64,000 bases of DNA from Vibrio diabolicus (lineage in GTDB: Bacteria > Pseudomonadota > Gammaproteobacteria > Enterobacterales > Vibrionaceae). Positions 54,568 to 64,000 of this stretch are shown piece by piece. The first letter of the stretch is position 1. Every line of letters starts with the position of its first letter. Under the pieces are notes generated by a model. That model saw only the letters and a list, made by a program, of their open reading frames with translations, did no database searches and was not told the origin of the DNA. The position numbers and the translations under genes were made by a program. Where the stretch lies: NCBI GenBank assembly GCA_001048675.1, contig CCKK01000023.1, positions 186,001-250,000 of the forward strand, read 5' to 3'.

Positions 54568-57500
54568 TTACTGTGCTTGAACACGCAGCTCTGCAGCACT
54601 GCGGCTCTGGTGACCAAGTAGCGTGCGAAGATCTGCCGCTTGTGGTTTCACCAAATAGAACTTTGGAATCCATTCATCAAAGTTCGCCAAAATATTTTCT
54701 GCATGACTCGAGCCTGTTTCTTCAAGGTGTTCTGCAATTAGGCCACGCAAATGTTCTTGGTGGATGTATAGATCGGACAATGAGATGGCTTCGACAGACT
54801 CAGTATTAACTCGACCTTCAAAGCTCTGGTTTTCATCCAGAACATAGGCAAAGCCTCCGGTCATACCTGCACCAAAGTTCACGCCTGTTGCACCTAGAAT
54901 GGCAACAATACCGCCAGTCATGTACTCACAAGCGTTATCTCCCGCACCTTCAATGACGGCAATCGTACCTGAGTTACGTACCCCAAAACGTTCACCCGCT
55001 TTACCTGCCGCGAACAGTTTACCGCCCGTTGCGCCGTACAAACATGTGTTACCAATAATGGTGGCTTCATGACACTTGAACGCTGTACCTAAGTGAGGTT
55101 TTATGGCGAGCTTGCCGCCTGCCATGCCTTTCCCTACGTAGTCATTCGCATCACCTGTGAGGTACAGCTCTACACCACCTGCGTTCCAAACACCAAACGA
55201 CTGACCTGCAGTGCCGTCAAGATAGATTTTGATAGGGGAAGCAGCCAAACCTTGGTTGCCATAGCGCTTCGCTATTTCGCCAGATAAGCGTGCACCCACA
55301 GAACGATCAGTGTTGATGACATTGTAGAAGAAACTTGCCGATTGGCTGTTTTCTACCGCATGCATGGCATCATCAATGATCTTTTGATTGAGCTCAGCTT
55401 TATCAAACGGTTTGTTTGGCTCTGTCCAAAACAGCGGATGACCTTCAGGCGAGACGGGAGCTTCTAGAATGTTGGATAGATCCAATTTGGTTTGCTTTGC
55501 GGTAAAGCCTTCTACTGCTTCAAGTAAATCGGTACGACCAATCAAGTCCGTCAGTTTTTCAACGCCTAGCTCAGAAAGCAGCTCGCGCACTTCTTCTGCC
55601 AGTCCGGTGAAGTAGTTCATCACCATTTCAGGTAAGCCTTTGAAGTACTCTTTACGCAGCGTTTCGTCTTGAGTCGCAACCCCTGTTGCACAGTTATTGA
55701 GGTGACAAATTCGCAGGAACTTACAACCCATAGCAACCATTGGCGCGGTACCAAATCCGAAGCTTTCCGCACCAAGAATCGCGGCCTTAACCACGTCTAG
55801 ACCAGTCTTTAGACCACCGTCTACCTGTAGGCGGATCTTATGACGCAGACCATTAGCAACCAGTGCTTGTTGCGTCTCTGCTAGACCTAATTCCCATGGA
55901 CTACCTGCGTATTTTACCGAAGTTAATGGGCTTGCTGCAGTACCACCGTCGTAACCCGAGATGGTAATAAGATCAGCGTAAGCCTTTGCTACGCCCGTTG
56001 CGATGGTGCCGACACCTGGCTCGGAGACGAGTTTTACCGAAACCAGCGCATTCGGGTTGACTTGTTTAAGGTCGAAGATCAGCTGGGCCAAATCTTCAAT
56101 AGAATAAATATCGTGGTGTGGAGGAGGAGAGATTAACGTCACCCCTTGCACGGAGTAACGTAGCTTGGCGATTTCTGCGGTGACTTTGTGTCCCGGTAGC
56201 TGACCACCTTCACCCGGTTTAGCTCCTTGCGCTACCTTGATTTGTAGTACATCCGCATTAGTAAGGTAATGAGGCGTGACACCAAATCGGCCTGAAGCAA
56301 TTTGCTTGATGCGCGAGTTACGTTCAGTGCCGAAACGGCGAGGATCTTCACCACCTTCACCGGAGTTTGAATAGCCACCAAGACGGTTCATCGCAGTCGC
56401 GAGTGCTTCATGCGCTTCAGGGCTAAGTGCGCCAATGGACATGGCCGCAGAGTCGAAGCGTTTGAACAGTTCAATGCGTGGTTCTATTTGCTCGAGTGGC
56501 AGCGGTGAGTCTGATTTTTTCAGCGACATTAAGTCACGCAGCATGGCAACAGGGCGTTGGTTTACCTGCTTAGCAAAGCTCTGATAGTCGTTACTTTCGC
56601 CAGATTTAACGGCCTGTTGCAGCGTGCCGACAACATCCGGGTTGTAAGCATGATACTCACCTCCATGGACATACTTTAACAAGCCGCCATGATCAATCGA
56701 TTTACGTTTCGCCCATGCTTTGCGAGATAAGTTTGTAAGATCTTGCTGGAAGTCGTCAAAATTTGCGCCTTCAATACGAGTTGTGACGCCTTTAAAACAC
56801 TGATCGACCACATCTTGGCTCAAGCCAACTGCTTCAAACAGTTGTGAGCAGCGGTAAGAGGCGATGGTTGAGATCCCCATCTTTGACATGATTTTATACA
56901 GGCCCTTGTTGATGCCGTATTGGTAGTTCTGCATCACATCGCGATAGTCTTTCTCTAGTGCCTTATCATCAATCAGTTTACCTAACGCTTCATAAGCAAG
57001 GTATGGGTAAACTGCAGTCGCACCAAAGCCAAGTAAGACAGCAAATTGGTGTGGATCACGTGCAGTTGCGGTTTCGACTACAATGTTGGCATCGCAACGT
57101 AAGTTCGCATCAATCAAACGAGTTTGAACGGCGCCGACTGCCATTGCCGCTGGAATTGGTAACTTGCCTTTGACCAAAGCGCGATCTGAAAGTACCACTA
57201 AAACCGTGCCTTCAAGCACGACTTGCTCTGCTTGCTCACAAAGATCATCAATAGCTTGTTTAAGATCTTTCTCTTGTGGGTCGTAGTTGATATCTAGAAT
57301 GGTATTACGGTAGTGATCGTCACCAAGCTCGAGCAGTTGCTGCATGTCTGAATAAAGCAGTACAGGCGAATCAAATGTTACGCGATGCGCGTGGCCATCG
57401 GTTTCACAGAAGACATTCATTTCCTTACCGATACTGGTCGCCAGTGACATCACGTGTTTTTCACGCAGTGGATCGATCGGTGGATTGGTGACCTGAGCGA

Positions 57501-59031
57501 ACTTCTGGCGGAAGTAGTCAGTTACCAAGCGCTCTTTTGAGGAGAGCACTGCCATTGGAGTATCGTCACCCATAGAACCAACGGCTTCTTGGCCCATTTC
57601 TCCGAGTACACGCAGAACTTGGTCGACTTCTTCGTTCGTCATCGCGAATTGCTTTTGATAAGTCTTAAGTAAGTCTTCATCAAAGCTGCGCTCGCCTACT
57701 TGATCCTCTGGTAGCTGAGAAAATGGTGTTAGTTTGCGAACGTTGTTTTCCATCCATTCGCGATAAGGGTGACGAGATTTCAGATCATTATCGATCTCGC
57801 TAGACTGCCAAAGCTTACCTTTACGAGTGTCGATGACGAGCAATTCACCCGGACCTACACGCCCTTTTTCGGCAACTTCATCTGGGGCGTAATTCCAAAT
57901 CCCTACCTCAGATGCCAGAGTGATCAACTTATCTTTGGTAATTACATAACGCGCAGGACGCAGACCGTTTCGGTCTAGGTTACAAGCAGCATAACGACCA
58001 TCGGACAGTACGATACCTGCTGGGCCATCCCATGGTTCCATGTGCTTGGAGTTGAAATCGTAAAACGCCCGCAGATCCGGATCCATATCTGGATGGTTTT
58101 GCCATGCAGGCGGCACAAGCATACGCATGGCGCGGAAGATATCCATGCCACCAGCTAAGAAGAGATCCAGCATATTATCCAAGCTAGAGGAGTCTGAACC
58201 TGTCTCGTTCACAAATGGTGCTGCAGTTTGAAGATCGGGCAGCAGTGGTGACGAGAACTTGTAAGCGCGCGCGCGCGCCCATTGGCGGTTACCTTCAATG
58301 GTGTTGATCTCACCGTTATGAGCAAGATAGCGGAACGGCTGAGCCAATGGCCAACGCGGTTGAGTATTGGTAGAAAAACGCTGGTGGAACAGACAGATAG
58401 CGGATTCCATGCGTAGATCAGCAAGATCAAGGTAGAAGCGAGGCAAGTCCGCAGGCATGCACAGGCCTTTGTACACCAAAACTTGAGTCGACAAGCTACA
58501 GATGTAGAAATCAGGATCTTCGGTGATTTGTTTCTCGATGCGACGGCGTGCGATGTAGAGACGGCGTTCAATGTCACGCTCTCGCCAACCAGCCGGTGCA
58601 GAGATAAAGACTTGCTGAATATTTGGAAGCGAGTTAGCCGCAATTGGACCGAGCACTTCTGAATTGGTTGGAACTTCACGCCAACCGGCCACCGTTAGCG
58701 TCTCTTGCGCAAGTTCTCTGTTGACGATGTCTTTAGCGAGTTGAGCTTTGACCGGATCTTGGTTGAAGAAAATCATCCCTACGGCGTATTGCTTGCCAAG
58801 GTTGAAACCATTTTCTTCGGCAATAAGACGTAAATAGGAATCGGGCTTTTGTAATAGAAGACCACAACCATCACCGGTTTTACCATCGGCGGCAATACCA
58901 CCACGGTGGGTCATTCGGTCAAGTGCAGAAATTGCTGTACGAACCAGCTTGTGGCTTTGTTCGCCTTCCATATGCGCGATCAAGCCAAATCCACAGTTGT
59001 CTTTCTCAAGACTTGGATCATAAAGAGCCAT
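54568..59031 (-). CDS. gltB: Glutamate synthase (NADPH) large subunit, enterobacterial type
   Basis: Converts glutamine and 2-oxoglutarate into two glutamates. It has 1487 residues. The N-terminal class II amidotransferase has Cys13 (NCGFGLIAH), exposed after removal of a 12-residue propeptide. The central domain, the FMN-binding synthase domain (GEGGEDPRRFG, SPPPHHDIYS) and the [3Fe-4S] cluster (CKFLRICHLNNCATGVATQ) follow. The C-terminal beta-helix (GQSFGVWNAGGVELYL) completes it. The ATG at 59031 follows an AGGGAG site. Confidence 0.97.
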   Translation of the reverse strand: MALYDPSLEKDNCGFGLIAHMEGEQSHKLVRTAISALDRMTHRGGIAADGKTGDGCGLLLQKPDSYLRLIAEENGFNLGKQYAVGMIFFNQDPVKAQLAKDIVNRELAQETLTVAGWREVPTNSEVLGPIAANSLPNIQQVFISAPAGWRERDIERRLYIARRRIEKQITEDPDFYICSLSTQVLVYKGLCMPADLPRFYLDLADLRMESAICLFHQRFSTNTQPRWPLAQPFRYLAHNGEINTIEGNRQWARARAYKFSSPLLPDLQTAAPFVNETGSDSSSLDNMLDLFLAGGMDIFRAMRMLVPPAWQNHPDMDPDLRAFYDFNSKHMEPWDGPAGIVLSDGRYAACNLDRNGLRPARYVITKDKLITLASEVGIWNYAPDEVAEKGRVGPGELLVIDTRKGKLWQSSEIDNDLKSRHPYREWMENNVRKLTPFSQLPEDQVGERSFDEDLLKTYQKQFAMTNEEVDQVLRVLGEMGQEAVGSMGDDTPMAVLSSKERLVTDYFRQKFAQVTNPPIDPLREKHVMSLATSIGKEMNVFCETDGHAHRVTFDSPVLLYSDMQQLLELGDDHYRNTILDINYDPQEKDLKQAIDDLCEQAEQVVLEGTVLVVLSDRALVKGKLPIPAAMAVGAVQTRLIDANLRCDANIVVETATARDPHQFAVLLGFGATAVYPYLAYEALGKLIDDKALEKDYRDVMQNYQYGINKGLYKIMSKMGISTIASYRCSQLFEAVGLSQDVVDQCFKGVTTRIEGANFDDFQQDLTNLSRKAWAKRKSIDHGGLLKYVHGGEYHAYNPDVVGTLQQAVKSGESNDYQSFAKQVNQRPVAMLRDLMSLKKSDSPLPLEQIEPRIELFKRFDSAAMSIGALSPEAHEALATAMNRLGGYSNSGEGGEDPRRFGTERNSRIKQIASGRFGVTPHYLTNADVLQIKVAQGAKPGEGGQLPGHKVTAEIAKLRYSVQGVTLISPPPHHDIYSIEDLAQLIFDLKQVNPNALVSVKLVSEPGVGTIATGVAKAYADLITISGYDGGTAASPLTSVKYAGSPWELGLAETQQALVANGLRHKIRLQVDGGLKTGLDVVKAAILGAESFGFGTAPMVAMGCKFLRICHLNNCATGVATQDETLRKEYFKGLPEMVMNYFTGLAEEVRELLSELGVEKLTDLIGRTDLLEAVEGFTAKQTKLDLSNILEAPVSPEGHPLFWTEPNKPFDKAELNQKIIDDAMHAVENSQSASFFYNVINTDRSVGARLSGEIAKRYGNQGLAASPIKIYLDGTAGQSFGVWNAGGVELYLTGDANDYVGKGMAGGKLAIKPHLGTAFKCHEATIIGNTCLYGATGGKLFAAGKAGERFGVRNSGTIAVIEGAGDNACEYMTGGIVAILGATGVNFGAGMTGGFAYVLDENQSFEGRVNTESVEAISLSDLYIHQEHLRGLIAEHLEETGSSHAENILANFDEWIPKFYLVKPQAADLRTLLGHQSRSAAELRVQAQ

Positions 59032-59350
59032 TGCAATTCTCCCTTTGCTTATCCGTCATCCCGACAGATATATCAACACTGCTTACGTTGATAGTGATGA
59101 CTGAATATGCGTCATCTTTATGGTTTTATGTATATTTATTCAATAAAAGCTGTGAAATATTTAACATTTTTTGAGTGTTTTATTTTCATCAACTTCACAA
59201 GCTATAGCTTATTGTAAAAAAGGTCAAGTTATTAGTGGATAATCACGTGAATATGCGATTTACCATTTAATAAGCTAAAATAGTTTAATAATTTCAAATA
59301 GATAGAAAATTGATTGTTACAAAAAAGTAACATTTGATTCTGTGGGAAAT
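59032..59350. other. gltB upstream region, no gene
   Basis: AT-rich. A minus-strand TTGACC (revcomp at 59222-59227) lies 15 bp upstream of TATAGC (59201-59206) and may be the gltBD promoter. I see no clear sigma-54 site or convincing Lrp/ArgR motif. Confidence 0.35.
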
Positions 59351-59377
59351 AAAAAAGACCAGCATAAAATGCTGGTC
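59351..59377 (-). terminator. Terminator of the second glutamate synthase operon
   Basis: Stem GACCAGCAT/ATGCTGGTC followed on the minus strand by TTTTTT. It lies about 105 nt past the second gltD stop. A further hairpin, TAGCCATC/GATGGCTA (59420-59444), lies between. Confidence 0.8.
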
Positions 59378-59481
59378 AAAATAGAAAGATTGGAAGGAAT
59401 TGTTTTCTTTCTTTGCTAATAGCCATCGATATCGCTGATGGCTATTTATGGCATTGAAAGAGGGAAGCGTGAATACTTCCG

Positions 59482-60951
59482 TTAAGCAGAAAGCATCAGT
59501 GAATCTGCTTTTGCTTCTAGGTTTGTGCCATCCATTAGGTAGTCATCGATAGCACGAGCACATTCGCGACCCTCGTTGATACAACGAACCACCAAAGATT
59601 GGCCTGTTCGCATATCACCAGCAGCAAATACGCCTTCTTGGTTAGTAGCAAAACCTTGAGTTGCTACGTTACCGCGATCATCTAGCGCGATATCCAGTTG
59701 AGCAAGCACGCCTGTAGGTTCTGGGTGTAAGAAGCCCATTGCTAGGAATGCCATATCACATGGGATCACTCGCTCGCTGCCTTCTACTTCTTTGAAACTT
59801 GGGCGCTCGCCTGGTTTTGCATCTTGCCAAACGATATCAGCAAGACGAAGGCCTGTGACTTCACCTTTGTCATTTCCGATGAACTCTTTGGTCAGGATGT
59901 TCCAGTGACGATCAACACCTTCTTCATGAGAGGTCGAAGTACGTAGGATCATCGGGTACTGTGGCCATGGCATATTAGCAGGGCGCTTCTCTGGTGGAAT
60001 CGGCATGATTTCAACCTGAGTGATGCTTGCTGCACCGTGGCGGTTTGATGTTCCTACACAGTCAGAACCCGTATCACCACCACCGATAACGACAACATGT
60101 TTGCCCGCTGCGTGAAGTTCTTCACCCTTAAGATCCATGTCGTTGGCACGGCGGTTGTTTTGACCTAGGAATTCCATCGCGAAGTGAACGCCTTTTAGTT
60201 CACGACCCGGAACTGGCAAATCACGAGGAACAGTTGAACCACCCGTCAGTAGAACCACATCGAATTCTTGACGCAGTTGCTGAGCATTCACATCAACACC
60301 AACATGTTGGTTAACTTTGAATTCAATACCCGCTTCTGCCATCAGGTTGATCTTACGATCAATCACGTCCATACCCAGTTTGAAATCTGGGATACCAAAA
60401 CGCAGCAGACCGCCTACTTTCTCGTCACGCTCGAATACCGTCACAGTATGACCGGCGCTGTTTAGCTGCTCAGCAGCCGCAAGGCCAGCAGGGCCCGAAC
60501 CAATGATCGCAACGGTTTTGCCTGTGCGAGAACGTGGTGTTTTTGGTTTGGCGTACCCTTCACGATACGCCGTTTCTACGATGGTTTTCTCGATGTTACA
60601 GATGGTGATTGGGTCTTGGTTGATGCCAAGTACACAAGCACTTTCACATGGAGCAGGGCAAACACGACCAGTAAACTCTGGGAAGTTGTTCGTCGAGCTT
60701 AGGATGTTCCAAGCTTCTTCCCAGCTATCACGATAAACCGCGTCGTTAAATTCTGGGATGATGTTACCGATAGGGCAGCCGTTATGACAAAACGGCACGC
60801 CACAATCCATACAACGAGAAGCTTGAGTATTGATCTTGTCACCAAACTCCTCGTTCAGAACGAACTCTTTGTTGTTCTTGATGCGTTCAGCTGGGTCAAT
60901 CTTCTGTGGTAGTTCACGACCATGCTCTAAAAATCCAGTAGGCTTACCCAT
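59482..60951 (-). CDS. gltD: Second glutamate synthase-type small subunit
   Basis: It has 489 residues. It is a FAD/NAD(P) oxidoreductase of the GltD family but distinct from the gltD above: it starts MGKPTGFLEHGRELPQKIDP, the type shared with Gram-positive and plant-type small domains. Cluster cysteines are 47, 50, 55, 59, 98, 102 and 106. FAD loop IIGSGPAGLAAAE and NAD(P) loop VIGGGDTGSDC are present. Its ATG overlaps the stop of the large-subunit gene by one base (TAATG), so the two are coupled. Confidence 0.93.
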   Translation of the reverse strand: MGKPTGFLEHGRELPQKIDPAERIKNNKEFVLNEEFGDKINTQASRCMDCGVPFCHNGCPIGNIIPEFNDAVYRDSWEEAWNILSSTNNFPEFTGRVCPAPCESACVLGINQDPITICNIEKTIVETAYREGYAKPKTPRSRTGKTVAIIGSGPAGLAAAEQLNSAGHTVTVFERDEKVGGLLRFGIPDFKLGMDVIDRKINLMAEAGIEFKVNQHVGVDVNAQQLRQEFDVVLLTGGSTVPRDLPVPGRELKGVHFAMEFLGQNNRRANDMDLKGEELHAAGKHVVVIGGGDTGSDCVGTSNRHGAASITQVEIMPIPPEKRPANMPWPQYPMILRTSTSHEEGVDRHWNILTKEFIGNDKGEVTGLRLADIVWQDAKPGERPSFKEVEGSERVIPCDMAFLAMGFLHPEPTGVLAQLDIALDDRGNVATQGFATNQEGVFAAGDMRTGQSLVVRCINEGRECARAIDDYLMDGTNLEAKADSLMLSA

Positions 60952-63900
60952 TATACGGCCTCCACTTGAGTTTCGTTTCCTTGAGACAGTGCTTCAGCTT
61001 TGCGTTTTTGAAGAACCGCTTTGTAGTCACGCGGCATTACCTTAGCCATAGAGGCTAGGCTAGCTTCAAAATTGTCTAGGAAAGACTGAGCGACTTCACT
61101 TCCTGTGAATTGAACATGCTTAGTTAGCATGTCGAGTAATAGATCTCTGTCTTCTTGCTCGATTGGATCTAGGTCTACTAGCTCTGGGTTCAGTTTCGAC
61201 TCAAAGTCGCCTGATTTATCCCATACGTAAGCCACGCCGCCACTCATACCTGCGGCAAAGTTACGACCTGTTGAACCAAGGATAATTGCTGCACCGCCCG
61301 TCATGTATTCACAACCGTGGTCACCGACGCCTTCTACTACGACTTTCGCGCCTGAGTTACGAACACAGAAACGTTCACCAGCCATACCGCGAATGAAAGA
61401 CTCACCCGAAGTTGCACCGTAGAAACACACGTTACCAACCACGATGTTGTCTTCTGCGACAATGCTTGATTTCGCGTCTGGGTAAAGTACTAACGTACCG
61501 CCAGATAAGCCTTTACCCCAGTAGTCGTTCGCGTCGCCTTCCACTTCGAACTTCACGCCCTTAGCTAGGAATGCACCGAATGACTGACCCGCAGAACCTT
61601 TGAACTTCACGTTCATTGGCTGAGGTAGGCCGGCATCTTTGTACACTTTCGAGATTTCGTTCGACAGCATGGTTCCTGCAGAGCGGTCCGTGTTGACGAT
61701 AGGGAACTCGGCATTCACTGCTTCGCCTTTCTCGAGTGCAGGAATCGCTGCTTGAATTAGCTTACGGTCTAGTACTTCTTCTAGGTTGTGGTTCTGCTGA
61801 GCTTGGTTGAATACACCATCAGCTTCGCGTGGTTGCTCAACGTGGAGAACAGGAGACAGATCTAGGTTCTTGTATTTCCAGTGAGAAACGTCTTGGCGAA
61901 TCTTCAGCTTCTGACCTTGACCGACCATCTCATCGATAGTGCGGAAGCCAAGTTCAGCCATGATTTCACGTAGACCTTGTGCCATGTATTGGAAGAAGGT
62001 TACGACGTCTTCTACGCGACCATCAAAGCGCTCGCGAAGCGTCTTGTTCTGAGTTGCGATACCAACAGGACAGGTGTTCTTATGACACTTACGCATCATG
62101 ATACAACCTTCAACCACCAAGGCTGCGGTTGCCACGCCCCATTCTTCAGCACCCAGTAGTGTTGCGACTGCAAGGTCACGAGGAGTCTTCATCTGACCAT
62201 CCGCTTGAACCACGATACGGTTACGTAGACCGTTCTTCAGTAGCGTTTGGTGCGTTTCTGCCAAGCCAAGTTCCCAAGGAAGACCAGTATGACGGATTGA
62301 AGACATTGGGGATGCACCAGTACCACCGTCGAAACCTGCGATTAGTACAACGTCCGCTTTCGCTTTCGCTACACCGGAAGCGATCGTACCTACGCCAGCT
62401 TCCGATACCAGCTTCACGTTTACACGGCCCGCGCGGTTCGCGTTCTTCAAATCGTAGATAAGCTGAGCCAAATCTTCGATTGAGTAGATATCGTGGTGTG
62501 GTGGCGGCGAGATAAGACCGACGCCCGGAGTTGAGTGACGTGTAGCACCGATCCAGTCATCTACTTTATCGCCTGGTAGCTGACCACCTTCACCTGGTTT
62601 CGCACCTTGAGCCATCTTGATTTGTAGCTCATCAGCGTTGGTTAGGTAGTAAGAGGTTACGCCGAAACGACCCGAAGCTACCTGCTTGATTGCAGAGCGT
62701 TCCCAATCGCCGTTCTCTTTGCGCTCGAAACGCATTGGGTCTTCACCACCTTCACCAGAGTTCGATTTCGCGCCAAGACGGTTCATCGCAACAGCTAGTG
62801 TGGAGTGTGCTTCGTAAGAAATAGAACCGAATGACATAGCACCCGTCGCGAAGCGTTTCACGATGCTTTCAATTGGCTCGACTTCGTCGATAGAGATAGA
62901 ACCAGCTGGGTTCTTAATGAATTCTAGCTGGCTACGCAGAGTTACCGCGTTGTCACCTTGTTTATCGACTGCTGTCGCGTACTGCTTGAACTGATCGTAG
63001 TTCTTGTTGCGCGTAGACTCTTGCAGTAGAGAAATGGTTTCTGGGTTGAAGAGGTGCTTCTCGCCACGCTGTTTCCATTGGTAAACACCACCCACATCCA
63101 GCATTTGAATTGGGATTTCGCGTTGTGGATAACCGATGCGGTGACGAACGAGCACTTCTTTAGCAATATCGTCAAGGGTGAGACCTTGGATACGAGAAAC
63201 TGTACCTGTGAAGTACTTGTCTACCACTGACTTATGAATACCTAAGGCTTCGAAGATTTGCGCACCGTGGTACGACTGTAGGGTTGAGATACCCATCTTC
63301 GAGAAGATCTTCAGAAGACCGCCATTGATCGCTTTACGGTAGTTGTTGAACAGATCACGAGGGTTCGCTTCTGGATCCAGCTTCTTTGTGCGTTGTAGCT
63401 CAATGATGGTTTCGATAACTAGGTAAGGGTTAACCGCATTTGCACCATAGCCAATAAGGGTTGCAAAGTGGTGCGTTTCACGCGCGTCACCAGTTTCAAC
63501 CACGATGTCACACTTCGCACGCAGACCTTTACGGATCAGGTGGTGGTGTACTGCGCCAACTGCCAGCATGGCTGGGATCGCCGCGTGGTTTGAGTTCACT
63601 GCACGGTCAGTGAGTAGGATGATTGAGTAACCGTCGATAACCGCGTCTTCAGCGTATTGGCAAATACGTTTTAGTGCGCGCTCAAGCTTGCCTTGGTCTT
63701 CACTGGCTTGGAATACGATATCCAGTGTCTTCGCCTGAAGATGCTCGTTGTCAATAGCACGCAGTTTCTCAAGCTCAGAGTTCGCCAGAACAGGCGATTC
63801 CAATTCGACTTTCTGACAGTGAAGTGGTGTTTCAGTCAGAAGGTTTTGGTCTTTACCCAAGTAAGTGTTCAGCGACATCACCATACGCTCACGGATCGGA

Positions 63901-64000
63901 TCGATCGGTGGGTTAGTTACCTGTGCAAACAGCTGCTTGAAGTAGTTTGACAGATGTTGCGACTGATGAGATAGCACTGCAAGAGGCCAGTCGGCACCCA
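60951..64000 (-). CDS. gltB: Second glutamate synthase large subunit (N-terminus beyond the window)
   Basis: The C-terminal two thirds of a glutamate synthase large subunit. The frame stays open to base 64000 (GADWPLAVLSHQSQHL), so the GTG-type start at 63977 is artificial. It carries FAQVTNPPIDPIRE, the FMN domain (GEGGEDPMRFER, ISPPPHHDIYSIEDLAQLIY), the cluster motif CIMMRKCHKNTCPVGIATQ and the C-terminal beta-helix (GQSFGAFLAKGVKFEVEGD). It is clearly diverged from the adjacent gltB. Confidence 0.94.
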   Translation of the reverse strand, partial: GADWPLAVLSHQSQHLSNYFKQLFAQVTNPPIDPIRERMVMSLNTYLGKDQNLLTETPLHCQKVELESPVLANSELEKLRAIDNEHLQAKTLDIVFQASEDQGKLERALKRICQYAEDAVIDGYSIILLTDRAVNSNHAAIPAMLAVGAVHHHLIRKGLRAKCDIVVETGDARETHHFATLIGYGANAVNPYLVIETIIELQRTKKLDPEANPRDLFNNYRKAINGGLLKIFSKMGISTLQSYHGAQIFEALGIHKSVVDKYFTGTVSRIQGLTLDDIAKEVLVRHRIGYPQREIPIQMLDVGGVYQWKQRGEKHLFNPETISLLQESTRNKNYDQFKQYATAVDKQGDNAVTLRSQLEFIKNPAGSISIDEVEPIESIVKRFATGAMSFGSISYEAHSTLAVAMNRLGAKSNSGEGGEDPMRFERKENGDWERSAIKQVASGRFGVTSYYLTNADELQIKMAQGAKPGEGGQLPGDKVDDWIGATRHSTPGVGLISPPPHHDIYSIEDLAQLIYDLKNANRAGRVNVKLVSEAGVGTIASGVAKAKADVVLIAGFDGGTGASPMSSIRHTGLPWELGLAETHQTLLKNGLRNRIVVQADGQMKTPRDLAVATLLGAEEWGVATAALVVEGCIMMRKCHKNTCPVGIATQNKTLRERFDGRVEDVVTFFQYMAQGLREIMAELGFRTIDEMVGQGQKLKIRQDVSHWKYKNLDLSPVLHVEQPREADGVFNQAQQNHNLEEVLDRKLIQAAIPALEKGEAVNAEFPIVNTDRSAGTMLSNEISKVYKDAGLPQPMNVKFKGSAGQSFGAFLAKGVKFEVEGDANDYWGKGLSGGTLVLYPDAKSSIVAEDNIVVGNVCFYGATSGESFIRGMAGERFCVRNSGAKVVVEGVGDHGCEYMTGGAAIILGSTGRNFAAGMSGGVAYVWDKSGDFESKLNPELVDLDPIEQEDRDLLLDMLTKHVQFTGSEVAQSFLDNFEASLASMAKVMPRDYKAVLQKRKAEALSQGNETQVEAV

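Noticed and set aside
58265..58276. Alternating GC run as a Z-DNA or microsatellite element
   Set aside because: It encodes Ala-Arg-Ala-Arg in the conserved WARARAYKF region of GltB.

Overview
The window is chromosomal DNA of a gammaproteobacterium of the genus Vibrio, most likely the Harveyi clade (V. parahaemolyticus / V. alginolyticus relatives). Grounds: gene order parC-degS-degQ, rplM-rpsI-petABC-sspAB, rnpB-dcw cluster-lpxC-dciA-secA, dapB-carAB and two adjacent glutamate synthases, together with protein sequences that read as Vibrio forms. Species assignment is inference, since no database was searched.

Layout. 1-6732: parC 3' part, then degS, degQ and zapG on the minus strand and zapE on the plus strand (envelope proteolysis and division accessory proteins). 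6813-12297: ribosomal proteins L13/S9, cytochrome bc1 complex (petABC), and the stringent starvation pair sspA/sspB. 12339-15786 (minus): lpoA-yraN-diaA-dolP, an envelope and replication-timing operon. 15855-17357: rsmI and the RNase P RNA gene. 17544-34263: the division and cell wall (dcw) cluster rsmH-ftsL-ftsI-murE-murF-mraY-murD-ftsW-murG-murC-ftsQ-ftsA-ftsZ-lpxC, without mraZ or ddlB. 34329-37975: dciA (minus) and secA. 38092-44361: mutT, dapB and carAB. 44360-48467: an AT-rich accessory patch. 48396-53117 (minus): a LysR regulator, a TRIC-type channel protein, btuF-cbiB, mtnN and a DUF1499 lipoprotein. 53135-64000 (minus): gltBD and a second gltB/gltD set that runs off the window.

The accessory patch is the most novel part. 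Two paralogous modules, each a protein with C-terminal hydrophobic segments followed by a small polytopic membrane protein, lie back to back around a TauE/SafE-type gene. I read them as membrane-acting toxin plus immunity pairs (inference). One toxin-like gene has an in-frame TAG exactly where its paralogue has Trp. The other toxin-like gene and its partner each carry a +1 frameshift. The right-hand module lies between two 95-bp direct repeats. The outer repeat is a remnant of the 3' end of the TauE/SafE gene that encodes the same 26 C-terminal residues with only synonymous differences. This suggests import by recombination with a donor that supplied its own copy of that gene's 3' end.

A second pattern concerns sequence quality. 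parC, rsmH and dapB, all housekeeping genes, each carry a single inserted A that breaks the frame next to an A-rich stretch. Together with the two accessory frameshifts this points to systematic +1 insertion errors in the assembly rather than real gene loss. Frame breaks in the accessory genes should be read with that in mind.
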